Assembly (NCBI GenBank): GCA_016705545.1
Contig: JADIYA010000001.1
Span: 186,001-250,000, forward strand
Source: Flavobacteriales bacterium
GTDB taxonomy: Bacteria; Bacteroidota; Bacteroidia; Flavobacteriales_F; PHOS-HE28
Direction of reading: 5' to 3'
Length of the DNA stretch: 64,000 nucleotides
Shown: one piece after another, positions 16,858 to 25,497 of the stretch
Numbering within the stretch: position 1 is the first letter of the stretch
How the letters are laid out: every line of letters starts with the position of its first letter
The notes under the pieces: generated by a model
Database searches by the model: none
The model's input: the letters and a program-made list of their open reading frames with translations, nothing else
What the model was told of the DNA's origin: nothing
Made by a program: the position numbers and the translations under genes

Positions 16858-17418
16858 CTATTTCTTTTCCTTGTCTGAGAATGGGAAGCCGAACGCGGTG
16901 AGCAGGCTCTTGGCCTCCTCATCCGATCCAGCGGTGGTCACCACGGTGATGTCCATGCCTTGCATGCGCGTCACCTTGTCGATGTCAATCTCCGGGAAGA
17001 TGATCTGCTCCTTCACGCCGAATGTGAAGTTGCCACGGCCGTCGAAGCCGGTGGCCTTCACACCGCGGAAGTCGCGCGTACGGGGCAAGCTCACCGAGAT
17101 GAGGCGGTCCAGGAACTCATACATCCGGTCGCCCCGCAGGGTGACACGGGCCCCGATGGGCATGCCCTTCCGGAGCTTGAAATTGCTGATGTCCTTACGA
17201 GAAACGGTGGGCACGGCCTTTTGACCAGCGATGCTGGTCATTTCAGCTACGGCATTCTCCACCACTTTCTTATCGCCCACAGCAGAGCCGAGGCCCTGGT
17301 TGAGGCTGATCTTCACGATGCGCGGCACCTGCATGGGGCTGCTGTACCCGAACTCCTTCTGGAGGGCTGGGGTCACCTCTGCCGTGTATTTGGCGCGTAG
17401 CCGGGGAACGTAGCTCAT
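16858..17418 (-). CDS. rplE: 50S ribosomal protein L5
   Basis: This encodes 186 residues starting MSYVPRLRAKYTAEVTPALQ. Typical segments are VPRIVKISLNQGLG, KAVPTVSRKDISNFKLRKG and FPEIDIDKVTRMQGMDITVV. L5 binds 5S rRNA and contacts P-site tRNA. It lies 3 bases from rplX. Confidence 0.97.
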   Translation of the reverse strand: MSYVPRLRAKYTAEVTPALQKEFGYSSPMQVPRIVKISLNQGLGSAVGDKKVVENAVAEMTSIAGQKAVPTVSRKDISNFKLRKGMPIGARVTLRGDRMYEFLDRLISVSLPRTRDFRGVKATGFDGRGNFTFGVKEQIIFPEIDIDKVTRMQGMDITVVTTAGSDEEAKSLLTAFGFPFSDKEKK

Positions 17419-17421
17419 GGC

Positions 17422-17742
17422 TTAGGCCTTGGATTTCTTGGTCTTCACGTAACGCTCCAGCTTGCCTTCCTTATCCAAGCGACGGCCCACGCGACCGGGC
17501 TCGCCGGTCTTGGCATCGATCAGCATGAGGTTGCTGAGGTGGATAGGGCCTTCCTTGTCCACGATGCCGCCCTGAGGGCTGGCGGTGGAAGGCTTGCTGT
17601 GCTTCTTCTTGATGTTGCGGCCCTCGACGATGGCGGTCATGCGCTCGCGGTTCACCTCGAGCACGCGCCCTTGCTTGGTGCGGTCCTCGCCTGCGAGCAC
17701 CACGACCATATCGCCTTTCTTGATGTGCGTCTTCTTCTGCAT
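17422..17742 (-). CDS. rplX: 50S ribosomal protein L24
   Basis: This encodes 106 residues. The N-terminal KOW motif is visible (HIKKGDMVVVLAGEDRTKQG), followed by VEGRNIKKKHSKPS and the conserved ESPIH-type region, here IVDKEGPIHLSNLMLID. L24 is an assembly initiator of the large subunit. Confidence 0.97.
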   Translation of the reverse strand: MQKKTHIKKGDMVVVLAGEDRTKQGRVLEVNRERMTAIVEGRNIKKKHSKPSTASPQGGIVDKEGPIHLSNLMLIDAKTGEPGRVGRRLDKEGKLERYVKTKKSKA

Positions 17743-17745
17743 GGC

Positions 17746-18114
17746 TTAGAGTACTTCGGGGGCCAGGGAGATGATCTTCATGAACTTCTTCTCGCGCAGC
17801 TCCTTCGCGACCGGACCGAAAATGCGGGTGCCCTTCATCTCGCCAGCAGCGTCGAGGATCACCACGGCATTGTCGTCGAAGCGTATGTAGGAGCCATCCT
17901 TGCGACGGGTCTCCTTCTTGGTGCGGACCACAACGGCCTTGTGCACGGTGCCCTTCTTGGCTTGGCCGTTGGGCATGGCGTCCTTCACGGTGACCACGAT
18001 GGTGTCGCCGATGCGCGCATAACGGCGGGCGGTGCCACCGAGCACGCGGATGCAGAGCACCTCCTTGGCGCCACTGTTATCGGCCACGTTGAGTCGGGAT
18101 TCCTGTTGGATCAT
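17746..18114 (-). CDS. rplN: 50S ribosomal protein L14
   Basis: This encodes 122 residues, the standard length, from the ATG at 18114 (MIQQESRLNVADNSGAKEVL). An upstream in-frame TTG at 18144 would overlap rpsQ and add ten atypical residues, so it is rejected. The signature RVLGGTARRYARIGDTIVV and the ending SLAPEVL are as expected. L14 forms part of the intersubunit bridge. Confidence 0.97.
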   Translation of the reverse strand: MIQQESRLNVADNSGAKEVLCIRVLGGTARRYARIGDTIVVTVKDAMPNGQAKKGTVHKAVVVRTKKETRRKDGSYIRFDDNAVVILDAAGEMKGTRIFGPVAKELREKKFMKIISLAPEVL

Positions 18115-18127
18115 AGGGGTGCGGGGA

Positions 18128-18409
18128 TTACTTGGCGCGCTCAATCACTTCCACCAGACGCCAGCGCTTCAGCTTGCTCACCGGGCGGGTCTCCATGATG
18201 CGCACGGTGTCGCCGATATGGGCCTCGCCCTTCTCATCGTGCGCCATGAACTTGCTGGAGAGCTTCACGAACTTGCCGTACTTGGGGTGCATCACGCGAC
18301 GCTCTACCGTCACTGTGATGCTCTTGCTCATCTTATCGCTGGTGACCACGCCTACGCGCTCCTTGCGGAGGTTGCGGTCAGTGGCGGCTACAGTGGTCTC
18401 GGTGCTCAT
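18128..18409 (-). CDS. rpsQ: 30S ribosomal protein S17
   Basis: This encodes 93 residues, slightly long because of a Thr/Ala-rich N-terminus. The OB-fold core shows KERVGVVTSDKMSKSITV, the YGKFVKLSSKFMAHDE loop and IGDTVRIMETRPVSKLKRW. Its start overlaps the rpmC stop in an ATGA arrangement. Confidence 0.97.
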   Translation of the reverse strand: MSTETTVAATDRNLRKERVGVVTSDKMSKSITVTVERRVMHPKYGKFVKLSSKFMAHDEKGEAHIGDTVRIMETRPVSKLKRWRLVEVIERAK

Positions 18410-18618
18410 TTGCTGGCAGTGTTTACGAGTTCGCGCTTGCGGAGCTCGGTGAGGATGCGCGCCACATCCTTTCGCTTGGAGCGCAACTGCATGGGATTCT
18501 CGATGGGGCTGACGGTGTGGCTGAAGCGCAGCTTGGTGAGCGCGCCCCGCTCTTCCTGCAGCTTATCCTGCAATTCCTGCATCGTCAGGTCGTTGAGTTC
18601 AAGTCCTTTCTTCTTCAT
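18406..18618 (-). CDS. rpmC: 50S ribosomal protein L29
   Basis: This encodes 70 residues forming the usual two-helix hairpin: LNDLTMQELQDKLQEERGAL, then KLRFSHTVSPIENPMQLRSK and a basic C-terminal helix. L29 sits at the tunnel exit and contacts trigger factor and SRP. It overlaps rpsQ by four bases. Confidence 0.96.
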   Translation of the reverse strand: MKKKGLELNDLTMQELQDKLQEERGALTKLRFSHTVSPIENPMQLRSKRKDVARILTELRKRELVNTASK

Positions 18619-18627
18619 GGCGCTCGC

Positions 18628-19050
18628 TTATTGGCCGTCGTAGTCTTCGCGCATCACGAACTTGGTCGGGATGGGCAGTTTCTGTGCGGCCAGGCGCAGT
18701 GCTTCCTTGGCCGTGGCGGTTGGCACGCCATCCACTTCGAAGATGATCCGGCCAGCGTGGCACACGGCGACCCAATGGTCCAGTGAGCCCTTGCCCTTAC
18801 CCATACGCACCTCAGCGGGTTTGCTGGTCACGGGCTTGTCGGGGAACACCTTGATCCACACCTGACCTTCGCGCTTCATGTGGCGGGTGAGCGCCACACG
18901 GGCGGCTTCGATCTGGCGGCCGGTGAGCCATACGCTCTCCATGGCCTTGAGGCCGAAGGATCCCAGGCTCACGCGGTGACCGCGTTGGGCCTGACCCTTC
19001 ATGCGGCCCTTATGCATATTGCGGCGCTTGCTGCGCTTCGGTTGCAACAT
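18628..19050 (-). CDS. rplP: 50S ribosomal protein L16
   Basis: This encodes 140 residues starting MLQPKRSKRRNMHKGRMKG. Conserved parts include SLGSFGLKAMESVWLTGRQI, KVFPDKPVTSKPAEVRMGKG and the VCHAGRIIFEVDGV segment. L16 organises the A-site and peptidyl-transferase region. Confidence 0.97.
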   Translation of the reverse strand: MLQPKRSKRRNMHKGRMKGQAQRGHRVSLGSFGLKAMESVWLTGRQIEAARVALTRHMKREGQVWIKVFPDKPVTSKPAEVRMGKGKGSLDHWVAVCHAGRIIFEVDGVPTATAKEALRLAAQKLPIPTKFVMREDYDGQ

Positions 19051-19056
19051 GGCTTC

Positions 19057-19905
19057 TTAGCTATTACGGTTATTTCCACCACGACCGCCGCCGCCAGGGC
19101 CGCGACGATCACTACCACCGCCGCCGAAGCGACGCTCTCCACCAGGACCGCCTGGTCCACGGCGATCTCCACCCGGACCACGGCGATCACCGCCACGGCG
19201 CTCAGGACGATCGCCGCCCATGCGGGGACCGGCAGGGCCGCCGCCTTTGGGCTGGCCTACGTTCGGGCTGAGGTCGCGCTTACCATACACTTCGCCGCGG
19301 CAGATCCAGCATTTCACGCCGATGCGCCCCATCTTGGTGTGCGCCTCGGTGATGGCGAAGTCGATGTCGGCGCGCAGGGTGTGCAGGGGCACACGGCCAT
19401 CGCGGTACTTCTCGGTGCGCGCGATCTCCGCGCCGTTGAGGCGGCCGCTCACTTGCAGCTTGATGCCTTCTGCGCCCATGCGCATGGTGCTGGCTACGGC
19501 CATCTTCATGGCGCGACGGAAGCTGATGCGGCCTTCGAGCTGGCGCGCGATGCTGTCGGCCACGAGGCGGGCATCGAGCTCAGGGCGCTTGATCTCGAAG
19601 ATGTTGAGCTGCACGTCCTTGCCGGTGAGCTTCTTCATCTCCTCGCGGAGCTTATCCACTTCAGCGCCACCCTTACCGATGATCACGCCTGGGCGCGCGG
19701 TGTTGATGGTGACGGTGACGAGCTTGAGGGTGCGCTCGATGACGATCTTGCTCACGCTCGCTTTCTTCAAGCGGGCCATCAGGTAGGTGCGGATCTTCTC
19801 GTCCTCCACCAATTTCTCGGTGTAGTCGTTGCCGCCGTACCAGTTGCTGTCCCAGCCCTTGATGAAGCCGAGGCGCTGCCCGATCGGATGTGCTTTCTGT
19901 CCCAT
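19057..19905 (-). CDS. rpsC: 30S ribosomal protein S3 with a glycine/arginine-rich tail
   Basis: This encodes 282 residues, about 50 more than E. coli S3. The core is canonical: MGQKAHPIGQRLGFIKGWDS, the KH motif VIIGKGGAEVDKLREEMKKL, RISFRRAMKMAVASTMRMGA and the CWICRGEVYGKRDL segment near residue 210. After residue 225 the sequence becomes a low-complexity Gly/Arg/Asp tail with repeated RRGPGG and GDRR units, probably disordered and RNA-contacting. S3 lines the mRNA entry tunnel. Confidence 0.96.
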   Translation of the reverse strand: MGQKAHPIGQRLGFIKGWDSNWYGGNDYTEKLVEDEKIRTYLMARLKKASVSKIVIERTLKLVTVTINTARPGVIIGKGGAEVDKLREEMKKLTGKDVQLNIFEIKRPELDARLVADSIARQLEGRISFRRAMKMAVASTMRMGAEGIKLQVSGRLNGAEIARTEKYRDGRVPLHTLRADIDFAITEAHTKMGRIGVKCWICRGEVYGKRDLSPNVGQPKGGGPAGPRMGGDRPERRGGDRRGPGGDRRGPGGPGGERRFGGGGSDRRGPGGGGRGGNNRNS

Positions 19906-19922
19906 TGTGCGTTGTTCTCGGC

Positions 19923-20321
19923 TTAGGCTTGAGTGCTGTCGACGATCAGGCTCACGTGGTTGCTCCGCTTCTTCATGCGATAGGCGCGGCCTTGCGGAGC
20001 GGGCAGCATGCGCTTGAGGCCACGGGCCTCATTCACTTGCACGCTTGTCACCTTCAGGGCGGCCTCGTCGGCTTTGCGGCCTTCGTTCTTGGCCTCCCAG
20101 TTGGCGATGGCGCTCATCAGCAGCTTCTCCAGGTCGCGGCTGCTGTGGCGGGTGCTGAAGCGCAGGATGCCTAGTGCCTTGTCCACGTTCTCACCGCGGA
20201 TCAGGTCGGCCACCTGGCGCATGCGGCGGGTGCTGGTGGGCACATTGCGCAGGTGCGCGATGGCCACGGTCTTCATGGCTTCCTTGCGCGCTTTCGCGGC
20301 GAGATGCTTACGCTGTCCCAT
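19923..20321 (-). CDS. rplV: 50S ribosomal protein L22
   Basis: This encodes 132 residues from the ATG at 20321 (MGQRKHLAAKARKEAMKTVA). An in-frame TTG two codons earlier overlaps the rpsS stop and is not preferred. The core has NVPTSTRRMRQVADLIRGEN and the beta-hairpin region RGLKRMLPAPQGRAYRMKKR, which lines the exit tunnel and is a site of macrolide-resistance changes in other bacteria. Confidence 0.96.
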   Translation of the reverse strand: MGQRKHLAAKARKEAMKTVAIAHLRNVPTSTRRMRQVADLIRGENVDKALGILRFSTRHSSRDLEKLLMSAIANWEAKNEGRKADEAALKVTSVQVNEARGLKRMLPAPQGRAYRMKKRSNHVSLIVDSTQA

Positions 20322-20323
20322 GA

Positions 20324-20593
20324 TCAATTGCTCTTGTTGCCGGAGTGTCCGCGGAAGGTGCGCGTGGGCGCGAACTCGCCCAGCTTGTGGCCCACCATGT
20401 TCTCGGTCACGTACACGGGGATGAACTTGTTACCGTTGTGAACGGCGATGGTGAGGCCCACGAATTCGGGACTGATGGTGGAAGCGCGCGACCAGGTCTT
20501 GATCACGTTCTTCTTGCCCGAGGTTTGAGCGTCAGCCACGCGCTTGCTCAGCTTGTAGTGGATGAAAGGCGGTTTCTTGAGTGAACGGCTCAT
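20324..20593 (-). CDS. rpsS: 30S ribosomal protein S19
   Basis: This encodes 89 residues starting MSRSLKKPPFIHYKLSKRV. The signature HNGNKFIPVYVTENMVGHKL and FAPTRTFRGHSGNKSN are standard. S19 sits in the head of the small subunit with S13. Confidence 0.97.
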   Translation of the reverse strand: MSRSLKKPPFIHYKLSKRVADAQTSGKKNVIKTWSRASTISPEFVGLTIAVHNGNKFIPVYVTENMVGHKLGEFAPTRTFRGHSGNKSN

Positions 20594-20607
20594 GAGCTAT
20601 GCGTGGT

Positions 20608-21447
20608 TCAGGCGCCCTTCTTGGCGTTGATGCGTTCCAGGATGAAGCGGTTGCTGCGGCTCTTCGGCGCGCGGGTCTTCTTGCCTTTGGCCAGCAAGCC
20701 CTTGCGGCTGCGCGGATGCCCGCCGGAGGCGCGGCCTTCGCCACCGCCCATCGGGTGATCCACCGGGTTCATGGCCACGGGGCGGGTGCGCGGACGACGT
20801 CCCTGCCAACGGCTGCGGCCGGCCTTGCCGCTCTTCTGCAGCATGTGCTCGCCATTGCCCACGGTGCCAACAGTTGCCAGGCAGGCCACCAGCACCATGC
20901 GCAGTTCGCCGCTCGGCATCTTCAAGGTGGCGTACCGGCCCTCACGCGCGCTGAGCTGCGCGAAGGTGCCTGCACTGCGTGCGATGGACCCGCCTTTGCC
21001 GGGCTGCAGTTCCACGTTGTGCACCACGGTGCCCAAAGGAATCTCGCTCAGCGGGAGCGCGTTGCCCACTTCGGGCGCGACGCCGCTGCGGCCGCTCAGG
21101 AGGGTCTGCCCCACCTGCAGGCCATTCGGTGCGAGGATGTAGCGCTTCTCGCCATCCGCGTAATTGAGCAGGGCGATGCGGGCGCTGCGATTCGGATCGT
21201 ACTCGATGGTCTTCACCGTCGCAGGGATGCCGTGCTTGTCGCGCTTCACATCGACGATGCGGTAGCGCTGTTTATGGCCACCGCCGATGTAGCGCATGGT
21301 CATCTTTCCCTGGTTGTTGCGGCCACCGGACTTGGTGGTACCGCTGGTCAGGGACTTCTCCGGCACGTTGGTAGTCACGCCCTCGAAGTCGGTGATCACG
21401 CGGTGGCGCGTGCCGGCGGTAACGGGGTTGAGCTTGCGGATACCCAT
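20608..21447 (-). CDS. rplB: 50S ribosomal protein L2
   Basis: This encodes 279 residues starting MGIRKLNPVTAGTRHRVI. Typical parts are the GGRNNQGKMTMRYIGGGHKQ segment, the SH3-like and OB domains, and the catalytic-centre region with VAMNPVDHPMGGGEGRASGG. L2 is needed for subunit association and peptidyl transfer. Confidence 0.98.
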   Translation of the reverse strand: MGIRKLNPVTAGTRHRVITDFEGVTTNVPEKSLTSGTTKSGGRNNQGKMTMRYIGGGHKQRYRIVDVKRDKHGIPATVKTIEYDPNRSARIALLNYADGEKRYILAPNGLQVGQTLLSGRSGVAPEVGNALPLSEIPLGTVVHNVELQPGKGGSIARSAGTFAQLSAREGRYATLKMPSGELRMVLVACLATVGTVGNGEHMLQKSGKAGRSRWQGRRPRTRPVAMNPVDHPMGGGEGRASGGHPRSRKGLLAKGKKTRAPKSRSNRFILERINAKKGA

Positions 21448-21450
21448 GGC

Positions 21451-21744
21451 TTAGATGCTGCTGTAGAGATCGATGGTGTCGCCGGCCTTCACGGTAACGA
21501 TGGCCTTCTTCACAGAGGGCGTACGGCCACGGAGGATAAGGCTCTTGGTGTAGCGCGTGCGACGCTTCCCATGACTGATCATGGTGCGCACGCCGGTCAC
21601 GGTGACGTTGTATTCCTTCTCGACGGCCTGTTTGATCTGCACCTTGTTGCTGGTGCGGTCAACCACGAAACCGTAGCGGTTCTCCTTCTCGCCCTGGGCC
21701 GTGAGCTTCTCCGTGACGATGGGTCGGATGATGATCTGGCTCAT
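21451..21744 (-). CDS. rplW: 50S ribosomal protein L23
   Basis: This encodes 97 residues with IRPIVTEKLTAQGEKENRYG and the rRNA-binding VDRTSNKVQIKQAVEKEYNV. L23 docks trigger factor and SRP at the tunnel exit. It lies 3 bases from both neighbours. Confidence 0.97.
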   Translation of the reverse strand: MSQIIIRPIVTEKLTAQGEKENRYGFVVDRTSNKVQIKQAVEKEYNVTVTGVRTMISHGKRRTRYTKSLILRGRTPSVKKAIVTVKAGDTIDLYSSI

Positions 21745-21747
21745 GGC

Positions 21748-22380
21748 TTACTTGGTAAGGGTTGCCTCCAGCGGAGCAATCGCATCCTTGGCGATGATCA
21801 GCCCGTTGGCGTTCATGATGTCGTAGGTGCTGAGCTCGCTGGCAACCACCACGCGGGCGCGCTGCACATTGCGGCTGCTCAGCAGCAGGTTCTCATCCTT
21901 GGCCGGCACCACGATCACGGCCTTGCGCGCACCGAGCGAGAAGGCGTTGAGCAGCGCTGCGAATTCCTTGGTCCTGGGCGCGCTCATGGCGGCGCTGTCG
22001 AGCACCTTGATGGCGCCATCCTTGGCCTTGTAGGTGAGGGCGCTGCGGCGGGCCAGGTCCTTCACCTTCTTGTTCAGCTTGAAATGGTAATCGCGGGGCT
22101 TCGGGCCGAAGACGCGAGCGCCACCGGGGAAGAGCGGGCTCTTGATGGAGCCTTTACGGCTGCCGCCGGTGCCCTTCTGGCGATGCAGCTTCTTGCTGCT
22201 GCCGCTCACCTCGCTCTTCTCGAGCGTCTTGGCGGTGCCTTGGCGCTTGTTGGCCAGGTGCTGCTTCACGTCCAGCCAGATGGCGTGGTCGTTGGGCTGC
22301 TCGATGGCGAACACCGCATCGTTCAGCTTGGCTTTCTTGCCGGTGGACTTGCCGTCCTTGCTGTAGATCTCGATCTCCAT
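21748..22380 (-). CDS. rplD: 50S ribosomal protein L4
   Basis: This encodes 210 residues. The conserved internal loop that reaches the exit tunnel reads RQKGTGGSRKGSIKSPLFPG. It continues to GGARVFGPKPRDYHFKLNKK and the globular C-terminal domain. In enteric bacteria L4 also represses the S10 operon; no matching leader was recognised here. Confidence 0.97.
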   Translation of the reverse strand: MEIEIYSKDGKSTGKKAKLNDAVFAIEQPNDHAIWLDVKQHLANKRQGTAKTLEKSEVSGSSKKLHRQKGTGGSRKGSIKSPLFPGGARVFGPKPRDYHFKLNKKVKDLARRSALTYKAKDGAIKVLDSAAMSAPRTKEFAALLNAFSLGARKAVIVVPAKDENLLLSSRNVQRARVVVASELSTYDIMNANGLIIAKDAIAPLEATLTK

Positions 22381-22381
22381 C

Positions 22382-22999
22382 TTACTTCCAGATGATGACG
22401 ATGCTGCCTTTGGGACCGGGAACGGTGCCCTTGAGCAGCAACAGGTTCTTGCTAGCGTCCACTTTCACCACCTTCAGGTTCTCGGTGGTGATCTTGTTCC
22501 CGCCGGTACGGCCCGCCATGCGCATGCCCTTGAACACGCGGCTGGGGTATGAGCTGCCGCCCAGCGAACCGGGAGCGCGGCTGCGGTCATGCTGGCCGTG
22601 GGTGGCTTCGCCCACGCCGCTGAAGCCGTGACGCTTCACAACGCCTTGGAAGCCCTTGCCCTTGCTGTTGCCAGTGACCGTTACGAAGCTGCCTTCCTCG
22701 AAGAGGTTGACGTCCACGGTATCGCCCAGCTTCAGCTCGGTCTCGAATTCCTTGAACTCGTGCGACTTCACCTTGGGAGTTGTGCTGGCCTTCTTGTAAT
22801 GGCCCATCTCGGCTGCATTCGAGCTCTTCGCACGACGCTCGCCGAAGGCCAGTTGCACGGCCTGGTAACCGTCCTTCTCCGCGGTCTTCACCTGGCTCAC
22901 CACGTTGGGGGCAGCCTCAATCACGGTGCAGGCCACAAGGCTGCCGTCCGTATCGAACAGGCTGGTCATCCCGATTTTCTTTCCGATTAGTCCGCTCAT
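22382..22999 (-). CDS. rplC: 50S ribosomal protein L3
   Basis: This encodes 205 residues, starting MSGLIGKKIGMTSLFDTDGS. The central extension has GKGFQGVVKRHGFSGVGEAT and the signature GSSYPSRVFKGMRMAGRTGG near the peptidyl-transferase centre. The stop lies one base from the rplD start. Confidence 0.97.
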   Translation of the reverse strand: MSGLIGKKIGMTSLFDTDGSLVACTVIEAAPNVVSQVKTAEKDGYQAVQLAFGERRAKSSNAAEMGHYKKASTTPKVKSHEFKEFETELKLGDTVDVNLFEEGSFVTVTGNSKGKGFQGVVKRHGFSGVGEATHGQHDRSRAPGSLGGSSYPSRVFKGMRMAGRTGGNKITTENLKVVKVDASKNLLLLKGTVPGPKGSIVIIWK

Positions 23000-23045
23000 G
23001 GCTGATGTTGTTGAGTCGAGAACTTCTGTTGCCTTGGGTTCCCGG

Positions 23046-23351
23046 TCAGACTTTGATCTCCACCTCCACGCCGCTGGGGAGCTCCAGCTTCATCAGCGCA
23101 TCAATCGTCTTGCTCGAGGAGCTGTAGATGTCCATCATGCGCTTGTAGCTGCACAGCTGGAACTGCTCGCGGGCCTTCTTGTTGACGTGCGGGCTGCGCA
23201 GGACCGTGAAGGAGCGCTTGTGGGTGGGCAGGGGAATAGGACCGCTCACCACGGCGCCGGTAGTCTTCACCGTCTTCACGATCTTCTCCGCGCTCTTGTC
23301 GACCAGGTTATGGTCGTACGATTTGAGCTTGATCCGGATCTTCTGGGTCAT
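23046..23351 (-). CDS. rpsJ: 30S ribosomal protein S10
   Basis: This encodes 101 residues from the ATG at 23351 (MTQKIRIKLKSYDHNLVDKS). A longer reading overlaps fusA and adds eleven foreign residues, so it is rejected. The signature GPIPLPTHKRSFTVLRSPHV is complete. S10 binds the head of the small subunit and, in other bacteria, pairs with NusB in antitermination. Confidence 0.97.
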   Translation of the reverse strand: MTQKIRIKLKSYDHNLVDKSAEKIVKTVKTTGAVVSGPIPLPTHKRSFTVLRSPHVNKKAREQFQLCSYKRMMDIYSSSSKTIDALMKLELPSGVEVEIKV

Positions 23352-23364
23352 CTGGTTTCGCGGA

Positions 23365-25473
23365 TTAGGCAGACACTTTTCCACGCACTTTGGCCAGTAC
23401 GGCTTCGGTGACGTTGTTGGGTGCAGGAACGTAATGGCTGAATTCCATGGTGCTGCTGGCGCGGCCGGAGCTCATGGTACGCAGGGAAGTCACATAGCCG
23501 AACATCTCGCTCAAGGGCACCGTGCCCTTGATGGCCTTCGCGCCAGCGCGGTCCTCCATTCCCATGATCGTACCGCGACGGCGATTGAGGTCGCCCACGA
23601 TATCGCCCATGTTCTCTTCGGGCGTGATCACCTCGATCTTCATGATCGGTTCGAGCAGCACGGGCTTGCACTTGGGAACCGCGTTGCGGAATGCAGCCTT
23701 GGCGCAGATCTCGAAGCTCAGCGCATCGGAGTCCACGTTGTGGAAGGAACCGTCGTACAGCGTCACTTTCAGGCTTTCCATGGGGAAACCCGCGAGCACG
23801 CCATTCTTCAAGGAAGCTTCGAAGCCCTTGGAAACAGGACCGATGAACTCCTTCGGGATTGAACCGCCCTTGATCTCATCGATGAACTCCAAGCCCAATT
23901 TGGCGGGGTCAGTCTGCGGCTCGATGCGCACATGGATGTCGGCGAATTTGCCTCGACCACCCGTTTGCTTCTTGTACAATTCGCGGTGCTCAACGCTGCC
24001 GCTGATGGCCTCCTTGTACTTCACCTGGGGCGCACCCTGGTTGCACTCCACCTTGAACTCGCGCTTCATGCGGTCCACAAGGATCTCCAAGTGCAATTCG
24101 CCCATGCCGCTGATAACGGTCTGACCCGTATCCTCATCGGTGTGGACCTTGAAGGTGGGGTCCTCCTCAGCGAGCTTCGCAAGAGCGGCGCCCATCTTGT
24201 CCAAGTCAGCCTGTGTCTTGGGCTCCACCGCGATGCCGATCACCGGCTCAGGGAAGCTCATGCTCTCCAGAATGATCGGATGGTCTTCAGCACAAAGCGT
24301 ATCGCCCGTGCGGATGTCCTTGAACCCAACGGCTGCACCGATGTCGCCCGCTTCAATGCGCTCCACGGGATTCTGCTTGTTGGAGTGCATCTGGAAGATG
24401 CGGCTGATGCGCTCCTTCTTATCACTGCGGGTATTGAGCACGTAGCTTCCGGCCTCGAGCACGCCGCTGTAAGCGCGGAAGAACGCCAAGCGGCCCACGA
24501 ACGGATCCGTCGCGATCTTGAAGGCCAGGCCGGCAAAGGGCTCATCCGGATCGGGCTTGCGGGTTGCCTCCGCATCGGTTCTCGGGTCAATGCCTGTTAC
24601 AGCTTCCAGATCCATCGGGCTGGGCAGGTAGGCCATCACAGCATCCAGCATGGTCTGCACGCCTTTGTTCTTGAAGGCGCTACCACACAGGATCGGCGTG
24701 ATGCTCATGTTGATCGTGCTCTTGCGCACGGCCTCCATCACCTCAGCCTCTGTCAGGCTATCGGGGTCGGCGAAATACTTCTCCATCAACTTGTCGTCGC
24801 TCTCGGCAACGGCTTCGATGAGCTTATCGCGCCACTCCTTCACGGTATCCTTCAGGTCCTCGGGAATCGGAACTTCCTTCCAGGTCATGCCCTGGTCGGA
24901 TTCGTTCCACACCATGCCGCGGTTGTTGATCAAGTCGACCACTCCGAGGAATTCGGCTTCGGCGCCGATGGGCACTTGCAAGGGAACCGGGTTCGCACCC
25001 AAACGCTCGCGGATCTGCGCAACAACGCTGAAGAAGTCGGCCCCGCTGCGGTCCATCTTGTTCACGAAGCCGATGCGCGGCACTTTGTATTTGTTGGCCT
25101 GACGCCAAACGGTCTCGCTCTGGGGCTCCACGCCGCCTACGGCGCAGAAGAGGGCAACAGCGCCATCGAGCACGCGCAGGCTGCGCTCCACCTCAACGGT
25201 GAAGTCCACGTGGCCTGGGGTGTCGATCAGGTTGATCTTGTACTTGTCGCCGCGGTAATTCCAGCTGGTGGTGGTGGCGGCGCTGGTAATGGTGATGCCA
25301 CGCTCCTGCTCCTGCTCCATCCAGTCCATGGTGGCAGCGCCATCGTGCACCTCGCCGATCTTGTGAACCAGCCCGGTGTAGTAGAGGATGCGCTCGGAAG
25401 TCGTCGTCTTGCCCGCATCGATGTGGGCCATGATGCCGATGTTCCGCGTGTATGTGAGGTCCCTTTTGGCCAT
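23365..25473 (-). CDS. fusA: Elongation factor G
   Basis: This encodes 702 residues, the full EF-G length with five domains. The GTPase motifs are AHIDAGKTTTSERIL (G1), DTPGHVDF (G3) and VNKMDRSGAD (G4). Domain III-IV landmarks include ISGMGELHLEILVDRMKREF and the C-terminal MFGYVTSLRTMSSGRASSTM. EF-G drives ribosomal translocation and, with RRF, recycling. It lies between rpsG and rpsJ; the usual neighbour tuf is missing from this cluster. Confidence 0.98.
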   Translation of the reverse strand: MAKRDLTYTRNIGIMAHIDAGKTTTSERILYYTGLVHKIGEVHDGAATMDWMEQEQERGITITSAATTTSWNYRGDKYKINLIDTPGHVDFTVEVERSLRVLDGAVALFCAVGGVEPQSETVWRQANKYKVPRIGFVNKMDRSGADFFSVVAQIRERLGANPVPLQVPIGAEAEFLGVVDLINNRGMVWNESDQGMTWKEVPIPEDLKDTVKEWRDKLIEAVAESDDKLMEKYFADPDSLTEAEVMEAVRKSTINMSITPILCGSAFKNKGVQTMLDAVMAYLPSPMDLEAVTGIDPRTDAEATRKPDPDEPFAGLAFKIATDPFVGRLAFFRAYSGVLEAGSYVLNTRSDKKERISRIFQMHSNKQNPVERIEAGDIGAAVGFKDIRTGDTLCAEDHPIILESMSFPEPVIGIAVEPKTQADLDKMGAALAKLAEEDPTFKVHTDEDTGQTVISGMGELHLEILVDRMKREFKVECNQGAPQVKYKEAISGSVEHRELYKKQTGGRGKFADIHVRIEPQTDPAKLGLEFIDEIKGGSIPKEFIGPVSKGFEASLKNGVLAGFPMESLKVTLYDGSFHNVDSDALSFEICAKAAFRNAVPKCKPVLLEPIMKIEVITPEENMGDIVGDLNRRRGTIMGMEDRAGAKAIKGTVPLSEMFGYVTSLRTMSSGRASSTMEFSHYVPAPNNVTEAVLAKVRGKVSA

Positions 25474-25497
25474 TGCTCTCGTTCTCTACCGTCGTTA

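Noticed and set aside
20599..22395. Plus-strand open frame of about 598 codons opposite rplB, rplW and rplD
   Set aside because: It is antisense to ribosomal protein genes with clear signatures; its composition is His/Ala/Leu-rich as expected of a shadow frame.
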